Of a stretch of 64,000 nucleotides of DNA, positions 44,129 through 54,409 are shown piece after piece. The DNA lies in assembly GCA_902608385.1 (NCBI GenBank), contig CACLNT010000003.1:1-64000 (forward strand), written 5' to 3'. The position numbers and the translations under genes were made by a program. Position 1 is the stretch's first letter. Each line of letters starts with the position of its first letter. The notes beneath the pieces were generated by a model, which saw only the letters and a program-made list of their open reading frames with translations, had not been told where the DNA came from and ran no database searches. This stretch comes from an uncultured Pelagibacteraceae bacterium. Lineage in GTDB: Bacteria; Pseudomonadota; Alphaproteobacteria; Pelagibacterales; Pelagibacteraceae.

Positions 44129-45425
44129 CTTTAACTCTCAGACCATTTTGTGGAGATTTGTCCAAGGCAATATTTCCTCCATGTGATTTAACTACATCTG
44201 AAGCAATGGACATTCCAAGGCCCACGCTGGATTTAGAGTCACCTCTACTTTTATCTATCTTATAAAATGGTTTAAAAACATTATCATATTCTTTTTCTGA
44301 AATTCCTGGACCATCATCGTCTATTATTAAAGACAAGAAACCTTTACTTTTAGATAACTGGATATCAATATTATTTGAATATTTTATACTATTATCAATA
44401 AGATTATTTAGACATCTTTGAATTAGAATTTTTCTGCCATTCATAATAATTGTTTTGTCTAATTTTGTTGATATATTTTTATTTTCATACTTATCAATAC
44501 TGTTTAATATCAACTCAGCTATATTAAATTTTTCTGTTTTTTCAGCAAAGCTAGAACTTGCAAACTGCAAGTATTCATTTAACATTTTTTCCATATCCTG
44601 CACATCATTCGATAATTTTTTTGCAATTTCTTGATCTTTTATAAATGCTATTTGCAATTTTATTCTCGTTAAAGGCGTTCTAAGATCGTGACTAATTCCT
44701 GACAACATTTCTGATCTTTGATTTAGATGACGAATTATTCTTTTTCTCATTTTGTCAAATTCATAACCTGCCTGTCTTATCTCAAGTGCACCCGAAGGTC
44801 TGAATTCATCTAATTCTTCACCTCTACCAAATTTTGCCGATGCTTTAGCTAAATTTGTTATTGGTCTAGTTTGATTTTTTAAAAAAATTAACGAAATAGC
44901 AATCAATAAAAAAGCAGGAAAAGTTATCCATAGTGCAAACATTCTTGCAGAACTGGTTGTTACTCTTTCTTTTGGAATATAAAATTGAAAGTGTCCATTT
45001 AAATATTTAATTCTCAAATCAATTAAATTTTTATACGAAGTTGTATCAAACCAATAATTAAATTGTTTAGATTTTAATTCCCTTCTTAAAGTTCTATCTA
45101 TAGGACTGAACCATCTTTGAGGATCATCTTTAGGTAATAATTTTAATGGTTCAAATTTTACATGAAAATGTAAATTTTTATTAAAAAGATTAATTAATGA
45201 ATCTTTATTATACTCTTCGTTTTCATATGCACTTATAAAAGTTGCAATTTCCCCAACTAAAGCTCTAGTCATTCCTTTATTAGTTTTTATCCAAAGGCTA
45301 TCAAAAAAAACTATAGAAATAGTTATTTGTAAAATAATTATAGGAGCTGCAACAATTAATAATGCTCTGTAAAATAATCTTTTAGGTAAAAGATTTTTGA
45401 TAAATCTACTCAATCCATAAAACAT
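44112..45425 (-). CDS. Sensor histidine kinase, EnvZ-like
   Basis: Membrane sensor kinase (437 aa) paired with the next gene. Two membrane helices (about 17-40 and 168-187) enclose a periplasmic domain of about 125 residues, followed by HAMP, the H-box ISHDLRTPLTRIKLQI with His near 244, N-box CLNNLIDNSIKYS near 345, and G boxes DDDGPGIS near 370 and VGLGMSIASDVVKSHGG near 399-415. Its start overlaps the regulator stop by 20 nt. The stimulus is unknown; an EnvZ name does not imply osmosensing here. Confidence 0.92.
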   Translation of the reverse strand: MFYGLSRFIKNLLPKRLFYRALLIVAAPIIILQITISIVFFDSLWIKTNKGMTRALVGEIATFISAYENEEYNKDSLINLFNKNLHFHVKFEPLKLLPKDDPQRWFSPIDRTLRRELKSKQFNYWFDTTSYKNLIDLRIKYLNGHFQFYIPKERVTTSSARMFALWITFPAFLLIAISLIFLKNQTRPITNLAKASAKFGRGEELDEFRPSGALEIRQAGYEFDKMRKRIIRHLNQRSEMLSGISHDLRTPLTRIKLQIAFIKDQEIAKKLSNDVQDMEKMLNEYLQFASSSFAEKTEKFNIAELILNSIDKYENKNISTKLDKTIIMNGRKILIQRCLNNLIDNSIKYSNNIDIQLSKSKGFLSLIIDDDGPGISEKEYDNVFKPFYKIDKSRGDSKSSVGLGMSIASDVVKSHGGNIALDKSPQNGLRVKVTFPF

Positions 45426-46083
45426 AACCAGCTCCTCTTATTGTTTGTAAGTATTTTGGATTTTTGGGGTCAATTTCAATTTTTTTTCTTAATCTTGTTA
45501 TTATAACATCAATAGATCTTTCTTTATCTAGATCAATTAATTTTCCAATAGATTCTCTTGAAAAAGTTTGGCCAGGAGCATTAATCATTTTTTCCAGTAT
45601 AATTTTTTCTGTATTATTTATTTTAAATTCTTTTTTATTTTGAATTATTAATGACTTGCTCAAATTTATTTTAATATTATCAAATTCAATAATTTTTTTT
45701 TGATTTTTAATTTTTGTTTTATCTAAAATATTTTTAATTCTTAAAATTAGTTCTTTTGGCTCAAATGGTTTTGGCAAATAATCGTCAGCTCCAGTTTCCA
45801 AACCCTTTATTCTTTCAATGGCCTCACCCTTTGCAGTTAGTAGAATAATTGGTGTATTGATTTTATTCTTATTTTCTAAAGTAAATTCTAGGCCAGTTTT
45901 ACCTGGCATCATTATATCTAGAACTATTAAATCAAATTTAATTATTGAAATTTTCTCTTTTGCATCTTCTGCATTATTTGCAGTTGTAATTAAAAAATTA
46001 TTTTCAGTTAAATATTGTTTTACTAAATTTCTTATTCCATCATCATCATCAACAACAAGTATATGGCCAATAAATTTATTCAT
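45406..46083 (-). CDS. OmpR-family response regulator (PetR-like)
   Basis: Two-domain DNA-binding regulator, 225 aa. The receiver has the acidic pocket DDDD at 12-15, phosphorylation site Asp56 (LIVLDIMMPGKTG) and Lys near 106 in DYLPKPFEPKEL. The C-terminal winged helix ends RGAGYVLWIE. The gene order MarR-type/OmpR-type/kinase beside ilvE resembles petP-petR loci of other alphaproteobacteria, where the regulators affect cytochrome bc1 genes; petABC here is about 8 kb away. That link is inference. Confidence 0.9.
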   Translation of the reverse strand: MNKFIGHILVVDDDDGIRNLVKQYLTENNFLITTANNAEDAKEKISIIKFDLIVLDIMMPGKTGLEFTLENKNKINTPIILLTAKGEAIERIKGLETGADDYLPKPFEPKELILRIKNILDKTKIKNQKKIIEFDNIKINLSKSLIIQNKKEFKINNTEKIILEKMINAPGQTFSRESIGKLIDLDKERSIDVIITRLRKKIEIDPKNPKYLQTIRGAGYVLWIE

Positions 46084-46513
46084 GAATTATTTTTTTTAAA
46101 ACATTGTCAAAGAATAAAACTTCTTCTGGAGTTGAGTCAAGAAAGGCCTTATAAATTCTTTTTTTTTGAACTGAAAAAATTTCATCAAAAAGTTTTTCAC
46201 CTTTTTCACTTAAAAAAATATGCTTTAATCTTGTGTCTTTTTTATCTTTTTTAAAAGATATTGCATCTAGTTTTATTAGATCTTTTATAACTCTATTTAA
46301 ACTTTGTTTGGTAATTTTTAATTTTTTTAATAATTCTGAAATTGTTATGCCTTTATAAATGGACAATAAGTGAATAACTTTGTGATGAGCTATTCCAATT
46401 GAATATTTATCTAATGTTTTTTTTGCATCAGAAAAAGACTCTCTGTAGCCCATAAAGAGCTTTTCAATGAATTCTTTCAATTGATCATCTTTTAAATATA
46501 AAAGTTCATGCAT
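46076..46513 (-). CDS. MarR-family transcriptional regulator (PetP-like)
   Basis: Winged-helix dimeric repressor family, 145 aa. The DNA-binding part is ISELLKKLKITKQSLNRVIKDL near 59-80 followed by the wing KKDKKDTRLKHIFLSEKG near 88-105 with the conserved DxR (Asp-Thr-Arg). It is cotranscribed with the response regulator (8-nt overlap) and divergent from ilvE across a 61-nt AT-rich region, which it may bind. Confidence 0.88.
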   Translation of the reverse strand: MHELLYLKDDQLKEFIEKLFMGYRESFSDAKKTLDKYSIGIAHHKVIHLLSIYKGITISELLKKLKITKQSLNRVIKDLIKLDAISFKKDKKDTRLKHIFLSEKGEKLFDEIFSVQKKRIYKAFLDSTPEEVLFFDNVLKKIIHE

Positions 46514-46527
46514 ATTGGTAAGTTATA

Positions 46528-46556
46528 TTGACATATTATATATACAAAGATATTTT
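46528..46556 (+). promoter_or_regulatory. Predicted promoter of ilvE
   Basis: A perfect TTGACA (46528-46533), a 17-nt spacer and TATTTT (46551-46556, 4 of 6) point to a sigma-70 promoter with a start near 46563, 12 nt before the ilvE ATG. It lies in the short gap shared with the divergent MarR-family gene, so autoregulation could also touch ilvE. Confidence 0.5.
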
Positions 46557-46574
46557 TTGAAGAAAATAAATCTA

Positions 46575-47456
46575 ATGATACCCTACGATAAAAGAGAAGG
46601 CAAAATTTGGTACAACAATAATCTTGTAGATTGGCAAGAAGTAAAACTTCATGCTCTAAGCCATGGATTACATTATGGTAGTTTTGTCTTTGAGGGGTTA
46701 AGAGTTTATGATGGAGAAATATTCAAATTAGAAGAACATACAGATAGACTTTATCACTCTGCAAAAAGGATGGATATTAAAATTCCTTATTCAAAAGATG
46801 AAATTAATAATGCTACTAAAAAAATTGTTTCAGTCCAAAATATTCAAAATGGATATGTTAGACCTTTTACTTGGCGAGGAAGTGAAATGATGGCGGTTTC
46901 CGCACAAAAAACAAAAATACATGTAGCAATTGCAACTTGGGAATGGGGTTCTTATTTTGATCCAAAATTAAAAACTGAAGGAATAAAATTAAATATTTCT
47001 AAGTGGAGAAGACCAGCGCCAAATACAATTCCTTGGGACACTAAAGCTTCAGGATTATATATGATATGCACGCTTTCAAAACATGAAGCAGAAAGAGATG
47101 GATATACAGATTCATTAATGCTTGATCACGAAGGCAATATTGCTGAAGCAACTGGAGCAAATATATTTTTTAAAGATAATAATGGAGAATTACACACTCC
47201 AATTCCAGATTCTTTTTTAGATGGAATAACTAGGAGAACAATAATTGAAATAGCAAAATCTAAAAATATAAAAATAAATGAAAGAAAAATTTCACCAGAT
47301 GAGCTTTCTAGTTTTGCAGGATGTTTTTTAACAGGTACGGCAGCAGAAGTTACTCCTGTATCGAAGATTACCGAAAATACTTATAAAGTTTGTAATCTTA
47401 TTTTAGATTTGTCTGTAAGTTACGATAAATTAGTTCGAAAAAAGAAAGCTGCCTAA
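46575..47456 (+). CDS. ilvE: Branched-chain amino acid aminotransferase
   Basis: PLP fold-type IV aminotransferase for Leu, Ile and Val. The frame opens at a TTG (46515), but the ATG at 46575 lies behind a good promoter and gives MIPYDKREGKIWYN, a normal IlvE start, and 293 aa. Visible are HGLHYGSFVFEGLRVY near 31-46, the PLP Lys in WDTKASGLYM near 156 and EATGANIFF near 191-199. It converges on pgsA with a 4-nt overlap. Confidence 0.94.
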   Translation: MIPYDKREGKIWYNNNLVDWQEVKLHALSHGLHYGSFVFEGLRVYDGEIFKLEEHTDRLYHSAKRMDIKIPYSKDEINNATKKIVSVQNIQNGYVRPFTWRGSEMMAVSAQKTKIHVAIATWEWGSYFDPKLKTEGIKLNISKWRRPAPNTIPWDTKASGLYMICTLSKHEAERDGYTDSLMLDHEGNIAEATGANIFFKDNNGELHTPIPDSFLDGITRRTIIEIAKSKNIKINERKISPDELSSFAGCFLTGTAAEVTPVSKITENTYKVCNLILDLSVSYDKLVRKKKAA

Positions 47457-48037
47457 TTTTTTTCATCTTCAGAAATAGCATGATCAATACCTTTTCTAAG
47501 ATATTCGTATCCTGTGTATAAAGTTAAAAACGCTGATAACCATAATAAGATTATTCCAATTGTTTGAGCGTTATAATCTTGGAAATTTACAATTTTATTT
47601 CCTGTTTCGCCAGTTAATAAAATTGCTATTGAAAACATTTGTAAAAATGTTTTCAATTTTGCTAAATTTGAAACAGGCATTTTTATTTGTCCTTTAGCTA
47701 AAAATTCTCTTAATCCAGAAATCAATATTTCCCGAGTTAAAATTATAATTGCCGCTAATACTTCATAATTTTTAATTGTCCCATCCATTACCAACAGAAT
47801 TAAAGCCGCTGCTACAATTATCTTATCTGCAATTGGATCTAATAATTCTCCAAGTTTAGATTCTTCTTTAAACATTCTAGCTAGCAATCCATCTAGAAAA
47901 TCAGTAAACGAAGCTCCGATAAATAATGCAAAAGCAATAAAATCACCATAAAAACCTGGAAGATAAAAAGCTAAAACAAAAAAAGGTACAATTATTATTC
48001 TGCCGATAGTTAAAATATTTGGTATTTTTATTTTCAT
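47453..48037 (-). CDS. pgsA: CDP-diacylglycerol-glycerol-3-phosphate 3-phosphatidyltransferase
   Basis: Makes phosphatidylglycerol phosphate at the inner membrane, precursor of phosphatidylglycerol used by Lgt. The 194-aa protein has about five helices and the CDP-alcohol phosphotransferase motif DGLLAR...G...D...D in residues about 48-72 (DFLDGLLARMF followed by GELLDPIADK). It lies 1 nt after uvrC, a common alphaproteobacterial pairing. Confidence 0.94.
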   Translation of the reverse strand: MKIKIPNILTIGRIIIVPFFVLAFYLPGFYGDFIAFALFIGASFTDFLDGLLARMFKEESKLGELLDPIADKIIVAAALILLVMDGTIKNYEVLAAIIILTREILISGLREFLAKGQIKMPVSNLAKLKTFLQMFSIAILLTGETGNKIVNFQDYNAQTIGIILLWLSAFLTLYTGYEYLRKGIDHAISEDEKN

Positions 48038-48038
48038 A

Positions 48039-49874
48039 TTATTCGTGAAAAAAATTATATATCTTTTTTGCTACTTTTTCTTCAACACCTTCGACTGATT
48101 TAATTTCATCAAAACTTGCAGATTCTACTGCTCTTGCTGATCCAAAATGATTTAATAAAGCTCTTTTTCTTACAGATCCAATGCCATTAATTTGATCTAA
48201 GAGAGATTTACTTATACCCTTTTTTCTTTTAGCTCTATGTGCACTAATTGCAAATCTGTGTGCTTCATCTCTTAATCTTTGTAAAAAGAAAAGTGTTGGA
48301 TCATTCTTTTCAAATTTAAAACTTTTTCTATTATGAAAAAAAGTTTCATTACCACTATTTCTAAATTTTCCTTTTGCAATAGCAACTATTGGTAAGTCAT
48401 GTAACCCAAATTCATTCAAGACTTCTCTTGAGGTAGTATATTGTCCTTTTCCACCATCAATTAATAAAAGATCAGGAAGTGATAAATAATTACCTTTCTC
48501 GAGCAAAGCTCTTCTAAATCTTCGGCTCAGTACTTCTTTAAGCATTGCATAATCATCATTTTCAGCACTTTTTGTTTTGATATCAAATTTTCTATATCTT
48601 TTTTTTATAAATCCCTCTTCTCCGAAAGTAATCATCGCGCCAACACTATTTGTTCCTTGAATGTGACTGTTATCATAAACTTCAATTAAACTAATATTAT
48701 TTTTAATATTGAATTTTTGATTTATTCTTTCAAATAAATTTTTATTATTATTTGCTTCATAAATTTTTCTATTTAAAGATTCTTTTGCATTTTTTTCTGC
48801 AAGCAAAACAACGTTTGATTTGGATCCTTTTTTTGCAATTGTAATTACAATATTTTTATCTTCTTTTGAACTTAATGTTTTTTCAATTAATTTTTTATCT
48901 TTGATATCATGATTTAAAATAACTAATTTTGGAACATTTTTATTTTCATAAAACTGCATTATAAATGAAGACATTATTTCAGAAATACTTTGATCAGGAT
49001 CATGTTTAGGGAAATAGGATTGATTTCCCCAATTTTGTTTAGATCTGTAGAAAAATACTTGAACACAAGTTTTACCAGATTCTTTATATGCTGCAATTAC
49101 ATCAGCATTTACTAAGTTGGATTCATTAATCTTTTGAGAGGATTGAATTATATTTAGTGATTTGATTTTATCTCTAAGCATTGAAGCTTTTTCAAAATCT
49201 AGTTTTTCACTTGCTTCTTCCATCTGTTTGGATAAATTTTTTTGAATTTCTCTTGATTTTCCGGAGACAAATTTTATTGCATCTTGAACGGAGTTTTTAT
49301 ATTCAACTTTATCTACATATCCTACGCATGGCGCAGAACATCTTTTGATTTGGTATAAAATACATGGACGTTTTCTATTTTTAAATGTGCCTTCATCACA
49401 AACTCTGATTTGAAATATTTTTTGAAGCATTTTGATTGTCCAATTTGCTGAACCAGCAGATGCAAATGGACCAAAATAAAAACCATCTTTATCTTTTTTT
49501 CCTCTATGCTTAATTAGTTGAGGCCACTTATCTTTTTTACCAATGTATATAAATGGAAACGATTTATCGTCTTTCAGTAAAATATTGAACTTTGGTCTAA
49601 ATTTTTTTATTAAATTTGCTTCCAAAAGCAAAGCTTCACTTTCATTAGAAGTTGTTGTAATTTCTATTTTAAAAGTTTGTGCCAACATTCTTTCTGTTCT
49701 AATTATATGGTTTTTTTCTGAAACATAGCTCTTAAGTCTGCTAGGTAAGTTTTTTGCCTTCCCAACATAATGAACATCACCTTTGTGGTTTATCATTCTA
49801 TAAACTCCTGGGCTTTTAGGTATTAAAGATAGTTCTTTTTTGATTACTTCTTTGCCAAGATCAGAGCTTTTCAT
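48039..49874 (-). CDS. uvrC: Excinuclease ABC subunit C
   Basis: Makes both incisions in nucleotide-excision repair with UvrB (encoded 1 kb away). The chosen ATG (49874) gives [15 protein letters not shown] and 611 aa; the frame opens 10 codons earlier, deeper in folB. GIY-YIG domain: [20 protein letters not shown] near 20-39; UVR motif near 190-225 ([13 protein letters not shown]); Cys-rich [15 protein letters not shown] near 160-174; RNase H-like part [17 protein letters not shown] near 400; C-terminal helix-hairpin-helix near 555-600. Confidence 0.95.
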   Translation of the reverse strand: MKSSDLGKEVIKKELSLIPKSPGVYRMINHKGDVHYVGKAKNLPSRLKSYVSEKNHIIRTERMLAQTFKIEITTTSNESEALLLEANLIKKFRPKFNILLKDDKSFPFIYIGKKDKWPQLIKHRGKKDKDGFYFGPFASAGSANWTIKMLQKIFQIRVCDEGTFKNRKRPCILYQIKRCSAPCVGYVDKVEYKNSVQDAIKFVSGKSREIQKNLSKQMEEASEKLDFEKASMLRDKIKSLNIIQSSQKINESNLVNADVIAAYKESGKTCVQVFFYRSKQNWGNQSYFPKHDPDQSISEIMSSFIMQFYENKNVPKLVILNHDIKDKKLIEKTLSSKEDKNIVITIAKKGSKSNVVLLAEKNAKESLNRKIYEANNNKNLFERINQKFNIKNNISLIEVYDNSHIQGTNSVGAMITFGEEGFIKKRYRKFDIKTKSAENDDYAMLKEVLSRRFRRALLEKGNYLSLPDLLLIDGGKGQYTTSREVLNEFGLHDLPIVAIAKGKFRNSGNETFFHNRKSFKFEKNDPTLFFLQRLRDEAHRFAISAHRAKRKKGISKSLLDQINGIGSVRKRALLNHFGSARAVESASFDEIKSVEGVEEKVAKKIYNFFHE

Positions 49875-50280
49875 GGTTTCTTTTTTTGGAAATTTGTATT
49901 CCAACTGATGAACAGTCTTTCATAATTTCTAATTTTTCTATTTGAAGATTTATTTTATCAATTCTTTTATCTTTAAATAACTCATCAAAAACATCCTCTG
50001 CCAATGTTTCAAGAAAGTTATAATGTTTATTTTTTACTAATTTTTTTATTAGTTTTACTATTTTGTCGTAATTAACTATTGATTTTAAATCCTTATCATT
50101 AGTTGGCTTTTTATCTCTGTAGTCAATTTTTAATGTGAATTTTACTTTCTGTGGTTTATTTTTTTCAAAATCGAAATAACCTAGCTTCAAATCTAAAGTT
50201 AGATCTTTTATGATAATTTTTTTCTCATAATTAAATAAAGTTTTTCCTATTTTAATAACTTTTAGATTACTTTTGTTCAC
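49861..50280 (-). CDS. folB: Dihydroneopterin aldolase family protein
   Basis: FolB/FolX-type enzyme of folate synthesis, 139 aa. The family features are [21 protein letters not shown] near 22-42, [12 protein letters not shown] near 67-78 and [16 protein letters not shown] near 85-100 (with the catalytic-region ETLAE). It overlaps the SDR gene by 4 nt and uvrC by 14 nt (with the chosen uvrC start). The N-terminal ~18 residues are not typical, so a later start is possible. Confidence 0.83.
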   Translation of the reverse strand: MNKSNLKVIKIGKTLFNYEKKIIIKDLTLDLKLGYFDFEKNKPQKVKFTLKIDYRDKKPTNDKDLKSIVNYDKIVKLIKKLVKNKHYNFLETLAEDVFDELFKDKRIDKINLQIEKLEIMKDCSSVGIQISKKRNHEKL

Positions 50281-51032
50281 TCTTTTCCGCCCATTATATC
50301 TGGTGTTTGCCAGTTTAAATTTTGCCCACTATCAACAGCCAGCACTTGTCCAGTAATTGATCTGTTTTTAATAAAAAAATCAACTGTATTACAAATTTCT
50401 GATACATTAACTTGTCTTTTTAAAGGAGTGGATAAATATTGTTTTTTAAAATGTTTTTCACTTTGTCTTTTATTTTTAAGAGTTGGTCCTGGAGCAATCC
50501 CATTTACTCTTATTTTTGGTGCTAAGCTTATAGCACTAGTTTTGGTCATAGTATAAAGGCCAGTCTTACTTATTGTGTATGAAAAGAAGAATGGTGTTAA
50601 TTTAAAAACTCTCTGGTCAATAATGTTGATAATATTGTTATTTTCGCCTTTAACGTTTTTTGCAAACTCTTTTGATAATAATGCTGGCGCTCTTAAATTT
50701 GTTCTTAAATGTTTTCCCCAGCTGTCAGTAGTAAAATTTTCTAATTTATCATCTTCAAACAATGAAGCATTGTTTACTAAACAGTCAAAATATTTTAATT
50801 TTATTTTACAAAATTTTACTATTTTTTTTAAATCAGTTTCTTTGCTTAAGTCTCCTTTAATCAAATATACTTTTGTTAAATTTTTTGATAATTTTTTTTT
50901 TAATTTTTCAGCATTTAATTTTGATTTATTATAATGAATTACAATTTCAACTCCAGGACCAGATAGTTTATTTGCAATTGCGGCACCAATTCTTGTAGCG
51001 CCGCCAGTTATAATTATTTTATTTGCTTCCAC
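50277..51032 (-). CDS. SDR-family oxidoreductase, possibly pteridine reductase-like
   Basis: Short-chain dehydrogenase, 251 aa. NAD(P) motif [12 protein letters not shown] near 9-20, NNAS near 87, and catalytic YTISK near 151-155 ([13 protein letters not shown]) are present. The TGGATRIG form and the overlap with folB suggest a FolM-type dihydromonapterin/dihydrofolate reductase, which could substitute for a classical FolA; this is inference from context. It overlaps uvrB by 19 nt. Confidence 0.85.
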   Translation of the reverse strand: MEANKIIITGGATRIGAAIANKLSGPGVEIVIHYNKSKLNAEKLKKKLSKNLTKVYLIKGDLSKETDLKKIVKFCKIKLKYFDCLVNNASLFEDDKLENFTTDSWGKHLRTNLRAPALLSKEFAKNVKGENNNIINIIDQRVFKLTPFFFSYTISKTGLYTMTKTSAISLAPKIRVNGIAPGPTLKNKRQSEKHFKKQYLSTPLKRQVNVSEICNTVDFFIKNRSITGQVLAVDSGQNLNWQTPDIMGGKE

Positions 51033-53185
51033 TTTTTCTTTCCTTTTTTTGCTCTTGTTCCTGGCATACCCATAGTTGATCTTCCTTTTGGATAAATCTT
51101 ATTATTTAGGCTGTACTGTTTTACTTTAGGATTTAGTGTAATCTCTAATTCAGTACTTTCAAGTTTTCTAATTTCATCTCTTATCTTAGCGGCTTCTTCA
51201 AATTCTAGGTTTGAGGCAGATTCTTTCATTTTTTTGTTTAGAACTTTTAGGTGTTTTTTTAGATTTCCTCCAATATTTTCATTAGTTCCTACTTTTATAT
51301 AATCTTTTTCATAAACGCTTTCTAATACATCACTTATCTCTTTTTTTATTGTTGTTGCTCTAATGTTATTTTTTTTATTGTATTTTACTTGAATAGTTCT
51401 CCTTCTATCTGTTTCTTCAATGGCTTTATTAATACTGTTAGTTTTTTTATCAGCATATAAAATAACTTTACCATCTAAGTTTCTTGCAGCTCTTCCAATT
51501 GTTTGAATTAATGATCTTTCCGATCTTAAAAAACCTTCTTTATCAGCATCTAAAATTCCGACTAGGGCACATTCTGGAATATCCAATCCTTCTCTTAAAA
51601 GATTGATACCAACAAGAACATCAAATACACCCATTCTTAGATCCCTCATAATTTCAATTCTTTCAAGCGTATCAATATCAGAGTGCATGTATCTAACTTT
51701 AATTCCATTTTCATGAAGATATTCAGTTAAGTCTTCGGCCATTCTCTTTGTTAAAGTTGTAACCAAGACTCTATAATTTTTTTCAATAGTTTTTTTACAT
51801 TCATGCATTAAATCATCCACTTGATTTTTTGCAGGCCTTACTTCAACAGGTGGATCAATTAGTCCTGTTGGTCGAATTACTTGATCAATATGTTTCCCTT
51901 TTACTTGCTCTAGTTCCCATGGTCCTGGTGTGGCAGATACGAAAATTGTTTGAGTTCTCATCATATTCCATTCTTCAAATTTAAGTGGCCTATTATCCAT
52001 ACATGAAGGCAACCTAAATCCATATTCGGCAAGAGTACTTTTTCTTGATCTATCTCCTTTAAACATTCCATTTAATTGAGGAACAGTTACATGACACTCA
52101 TCTACAAATATTAAAGTGTTATCTGGAAAATATTCAAACAGTGTAGGGGGTGGTTCACCAGGTTTTCTACCTGATAAAAATCTTGAGTAATTTTCAATTC
52201 CAGCACAAGATCCTGTTGCCTCAATCATTTCCAAGTCAAATTTAGTTCTTTCTTCTAAACGTTGTGCTTCAAGTAATTTATTTTGTTCTTTGTGTTTTTT
52301 GAGAGTGATTTCTAATTCTTTTTTAATATTTATTATTGCTTGCTCTATAGTGGGTTTTGGCGTGATATAATGACTGTTGGCATATATTTTAATTAATCTT
52401 AAGTCTTTAACATGATCTCCAGTTAGAGGATCAAATTCTTCTATTTTTTCTAATTTGTCACCAAATAAACTTAACCTCCATGCACGATCTTCTAAATGTG
52501 AAGGGAAAATTTCTAGATATTCTCCTCTAGCTCTAAAAGTTCCTCTATAAAAATTTTGATCATTTCTCTTGTATTGTAAGTTAACCAATGATTTTATAAT
52601 TTGTTCTCTATTATATTCAGAGTTTTTTTGAAGAGTTATGGTCATTTTGCTATAAGCTTCAACAGAGCCTAAACCGTAGATGCATGATACACTTGCAACT
52701 ATTAGAACGTCATCTCTTTCTAATAGCGATCTTGTTGCTGAATGTCTCATACGATCTATTTGTTCATTTATAGAAGCTTCCTTTTCAATGTAAGTATCTG
52801 ACCTGGGCACATAAGCTTCTGGAGTATAATAGTCATAATAAGAAACAAAGTATTCAACAGCATTCTCTGGGAAAAAATTTTTCATCTCCCCATAAAGTTG
52901 AGCAGCCAAAGTTTTGTTAGGAGCCAAAATTAATGAAGGTCTATTAGTTTTTTCAATGACTTTAGCCATTGTAAAAGTTTTACCAGAACCTGTAACCCCA
53001 AGTAGAACTTGATTAAACTCGCCTTTATTTGCACTATTAACTAATTTTTTTATTGCCTCTGGCTGATCTCCTGCAGGCTTAAAGTTTGTTACAAGTTTAA
53101 ATTTTTTACCTCCTTCAAGTTTTCCACTTATTTCTGGGTTTTTACTTTGAATATCTGTAATTAAATCTTGATAAGTATTTTGCAT
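51014..53185 (-). CDS. uvrB: Excinuclease ABC subunit B
   Basis: Damage-verifying helicase-like subunit of nucleotide-excision repair. The 723-aa protein has Walker [10 protein letters not shown] near 60-68, the beta-hairpin segment [21 protein letters not shown] near 115-134, DECHVT near 362, [13 protein letters not shown] near 525-537, QTIGRAARN near 560 and a C-terminal UVR motif ([20 protein letters not shown] near 660-679). It runs ahead of SDR, folB, uvrC and pgsA as one likely transcript. Confidence 0.96.
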   Translation of the reverse strand: MQNTYQDLITDIQSKNPEISGKLEGGKKFKLVTNFKPAGDQPEAIKKLVNSANKGEFNQVLLGVTGSGKTFTMAKVIEKTNRPSLILAPNKTLAAQLYGEMKNFFPENAVEYFVSYYDYYTPEAYVPRSDTYIEKEASINEQIDRMRHSATRSLLERDDVLIVASVSCIYGLGSVEAYSKMTITLQKNSEYNREQIIKSLVNLQYKRNDQNFYRGTFRARGEYLEIFPSHLEDRAWRLSLFGDKLEKIEEFDPLTGDHVKDLRLIKIYANSHYITPKPTIEQAIINIKKELEITLKKHKEQNKLLEAQRLEERTKFDLEMIEATGSCAGIENYSRFLSGRKPGEPPPTLFEYFPDNTLIFVDECHVTVPQLNGMFKGDRSRKSTLAEYGFRLPSCMDNRPLKFEEWNMMRTQTIFVSATPGPWELEQVKGKHIDQVIRPTGLIDPPVEVRPAKNQVDDLMHECKKTIEKNYRVLVTTLTKRMAEDLTEYLHENGIKVRYMHSDIDTLERIEIMRDLRMGVFDVLVGINLLREGLDIPECALVGILDADKEGFLRSERSLIQTIGRAARNLDGKVILYADKKTNSINKAIEETDRRRTIQVKYNKKNNIRATTIKKEISDVLESVYEKDYIKVGTNENIGGNLKKHLKVLNKKMKESASNLEFEEAAKIRDEIRKLESTELEITLNPKVKQYSLNNKIYPKGRSTMGMPGTRAKKGKKKWKQIK

Positions 53186-53221
53186 ATATTAAACAAGGTA
53201 TTAGAATATTAATATTTTTCA

Positions 53222-54409
53222 ATGAGCATAATATCCGACAGTTTAAAACGTATAAAGCCATCGCCAACAATTGCGGTCACTCAAAAAGCTAGAGAATTGA
53301 GAGCTGCTGGAAAAGATATAATTGGATTAGGAGCTGGTGAACCAGATTTTGATACACCTAACAATATTAAAAACGCCGCAATAAAAGCCATAAGAGGGGG
53401 TGATACAAAGTATACTGCTGTTGATGGAACACCGGCTTTAAAAAAAGCAATAATTAAAAAATTTAAAAAAGAAAATAATTTAAAGTACTCTGCTGAAGAA
53501 ATAACTGTTGGAACAGGTGGAAAACAAGTTCTTTATAATGCATTCATGGCAACTTTAAATAGAGGAGATGAAGTGATTATTCCAGCACCTTTTTGGGTTT
53601 CTTACCCAGACATGGTTCTTTTAGCAGGAGGTAAGCCAAAAATTGTTAAGTGTAGTGAGGCAGATAATTTTAAAATAACTCCTAATAAATTAAAAAAAGC
53701 TATTTCAAAAAAAACAAAATGGTTAATATTAAATTCACCATCAAATCCTACAGGCGTGAGTTATAGTAAGAATGAAATAATAAAATTATCCAAAGTATTG
53801 GCTAAGCATAAAAAAATTCATATTTTAAGTGATGACATTTATGAGCATATTACGTATGACAAATCTAAATATTTTACTATTGCTCAAATTTCTTATTTAA
53901 AAAATAGAACACTTACCATGAATGGTGTTAGTAAATCATATGCGATGACAGGATGGAGAATAGGGTATGCTGGAGGTCCCAAAGAAATTATTAAGGCAAT
54001 TCGTAAAATTCAATCGCAATCAACTTCTAATCCTTCATCAGTAAGTCAGGCAGCGGCAGTCGAAGCATTAAACGGAACTCAAAAATTTATAAAAACAAGA
54101 TCTAAAGAGTTTAAAAAAAGAAGAGATTTTGTAGTTGGCAGCTTAAATAAAATTAATGGAATAAATTGTTTATTACCCAATGGCGCTTTTTATGTTTTTC
54201 CAAGTTGCAAAAAATTATTAGGTAAAAAAACAAAACTAAAATCAGATTCTGAATTTGTTGAAAAACTTTTAGAGAAAGCAAACGTGGCAGTCGTTCAAGG
54301 ATCTGCTTTCGGTTTGCCTGGCCATTTTAGAATTTCCTACGCTACATCGATGAAAAAATTAAAAATAGCAATGGAGAGAATAAAATTTTTTTGCAAAAAT
54401 TTAAACTAA
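53222..54409 (+). CDS. aspC: Aspartate aminotransferase (class I)
   Basis: PLP enzyme interconverting aspartate and oxaloacetate (with glutamate/2-oxoglutarate). The 395-aa alphaproteobacterial-type enzyme has LGAGEPDFDTP near 37-47, LNSPSNPTGVSY near 169-180, the PLP Lys in NGVSKSYAMTGWRIGY near 234-249 and the C-terminal FRISYATS near 370-377. It is divergent from uvrB (36-nt gap) and converges on the reductase gene with a 9-nt overlap. Some relatives also act as prephenate aminotransferase. Confidence 0.92.
   Translation: MSIISDSLKRIKPSPTIAVTQKARELRAAGKDIIGLGAGEPDFDTPNNIKNAAIKAIRGGDTKYTAVDGTPALKKAIIKKFKKENNLKYSAEEITVGTGGKQVLYNAFMATLNRGDEVIIPAPFWVSYPDMVLLAGGKPKIVKCSEADNFKITPNKLKKAISKKTKWLILNSPSNPTGVSYSKNEIIKLSKVLAKHKKIHILSDDIYEHITYDKSKYFTIAQISYLKNRTLTMNGVSKSYAMTGWRIGYAGGPKEIIKAIRKIQSQSTSNPSSVSQAAAVEALNGTQKFIKTRSKEFKKRRDFVVGSLNKINGINCLLPNGAFYVFPSCKKLLGKKTKLKSDSEFVEKLLEKANVAVVQGSAFGLPGHFRISYATSMKKLKIAMERIKFFCKNLN

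Noticed and set aside
46515-46574. TTG start of ilvE
   Set aside because: The predicted promoter (46528-46556) lies within this extension and the ATG at 46575 matches the family start.
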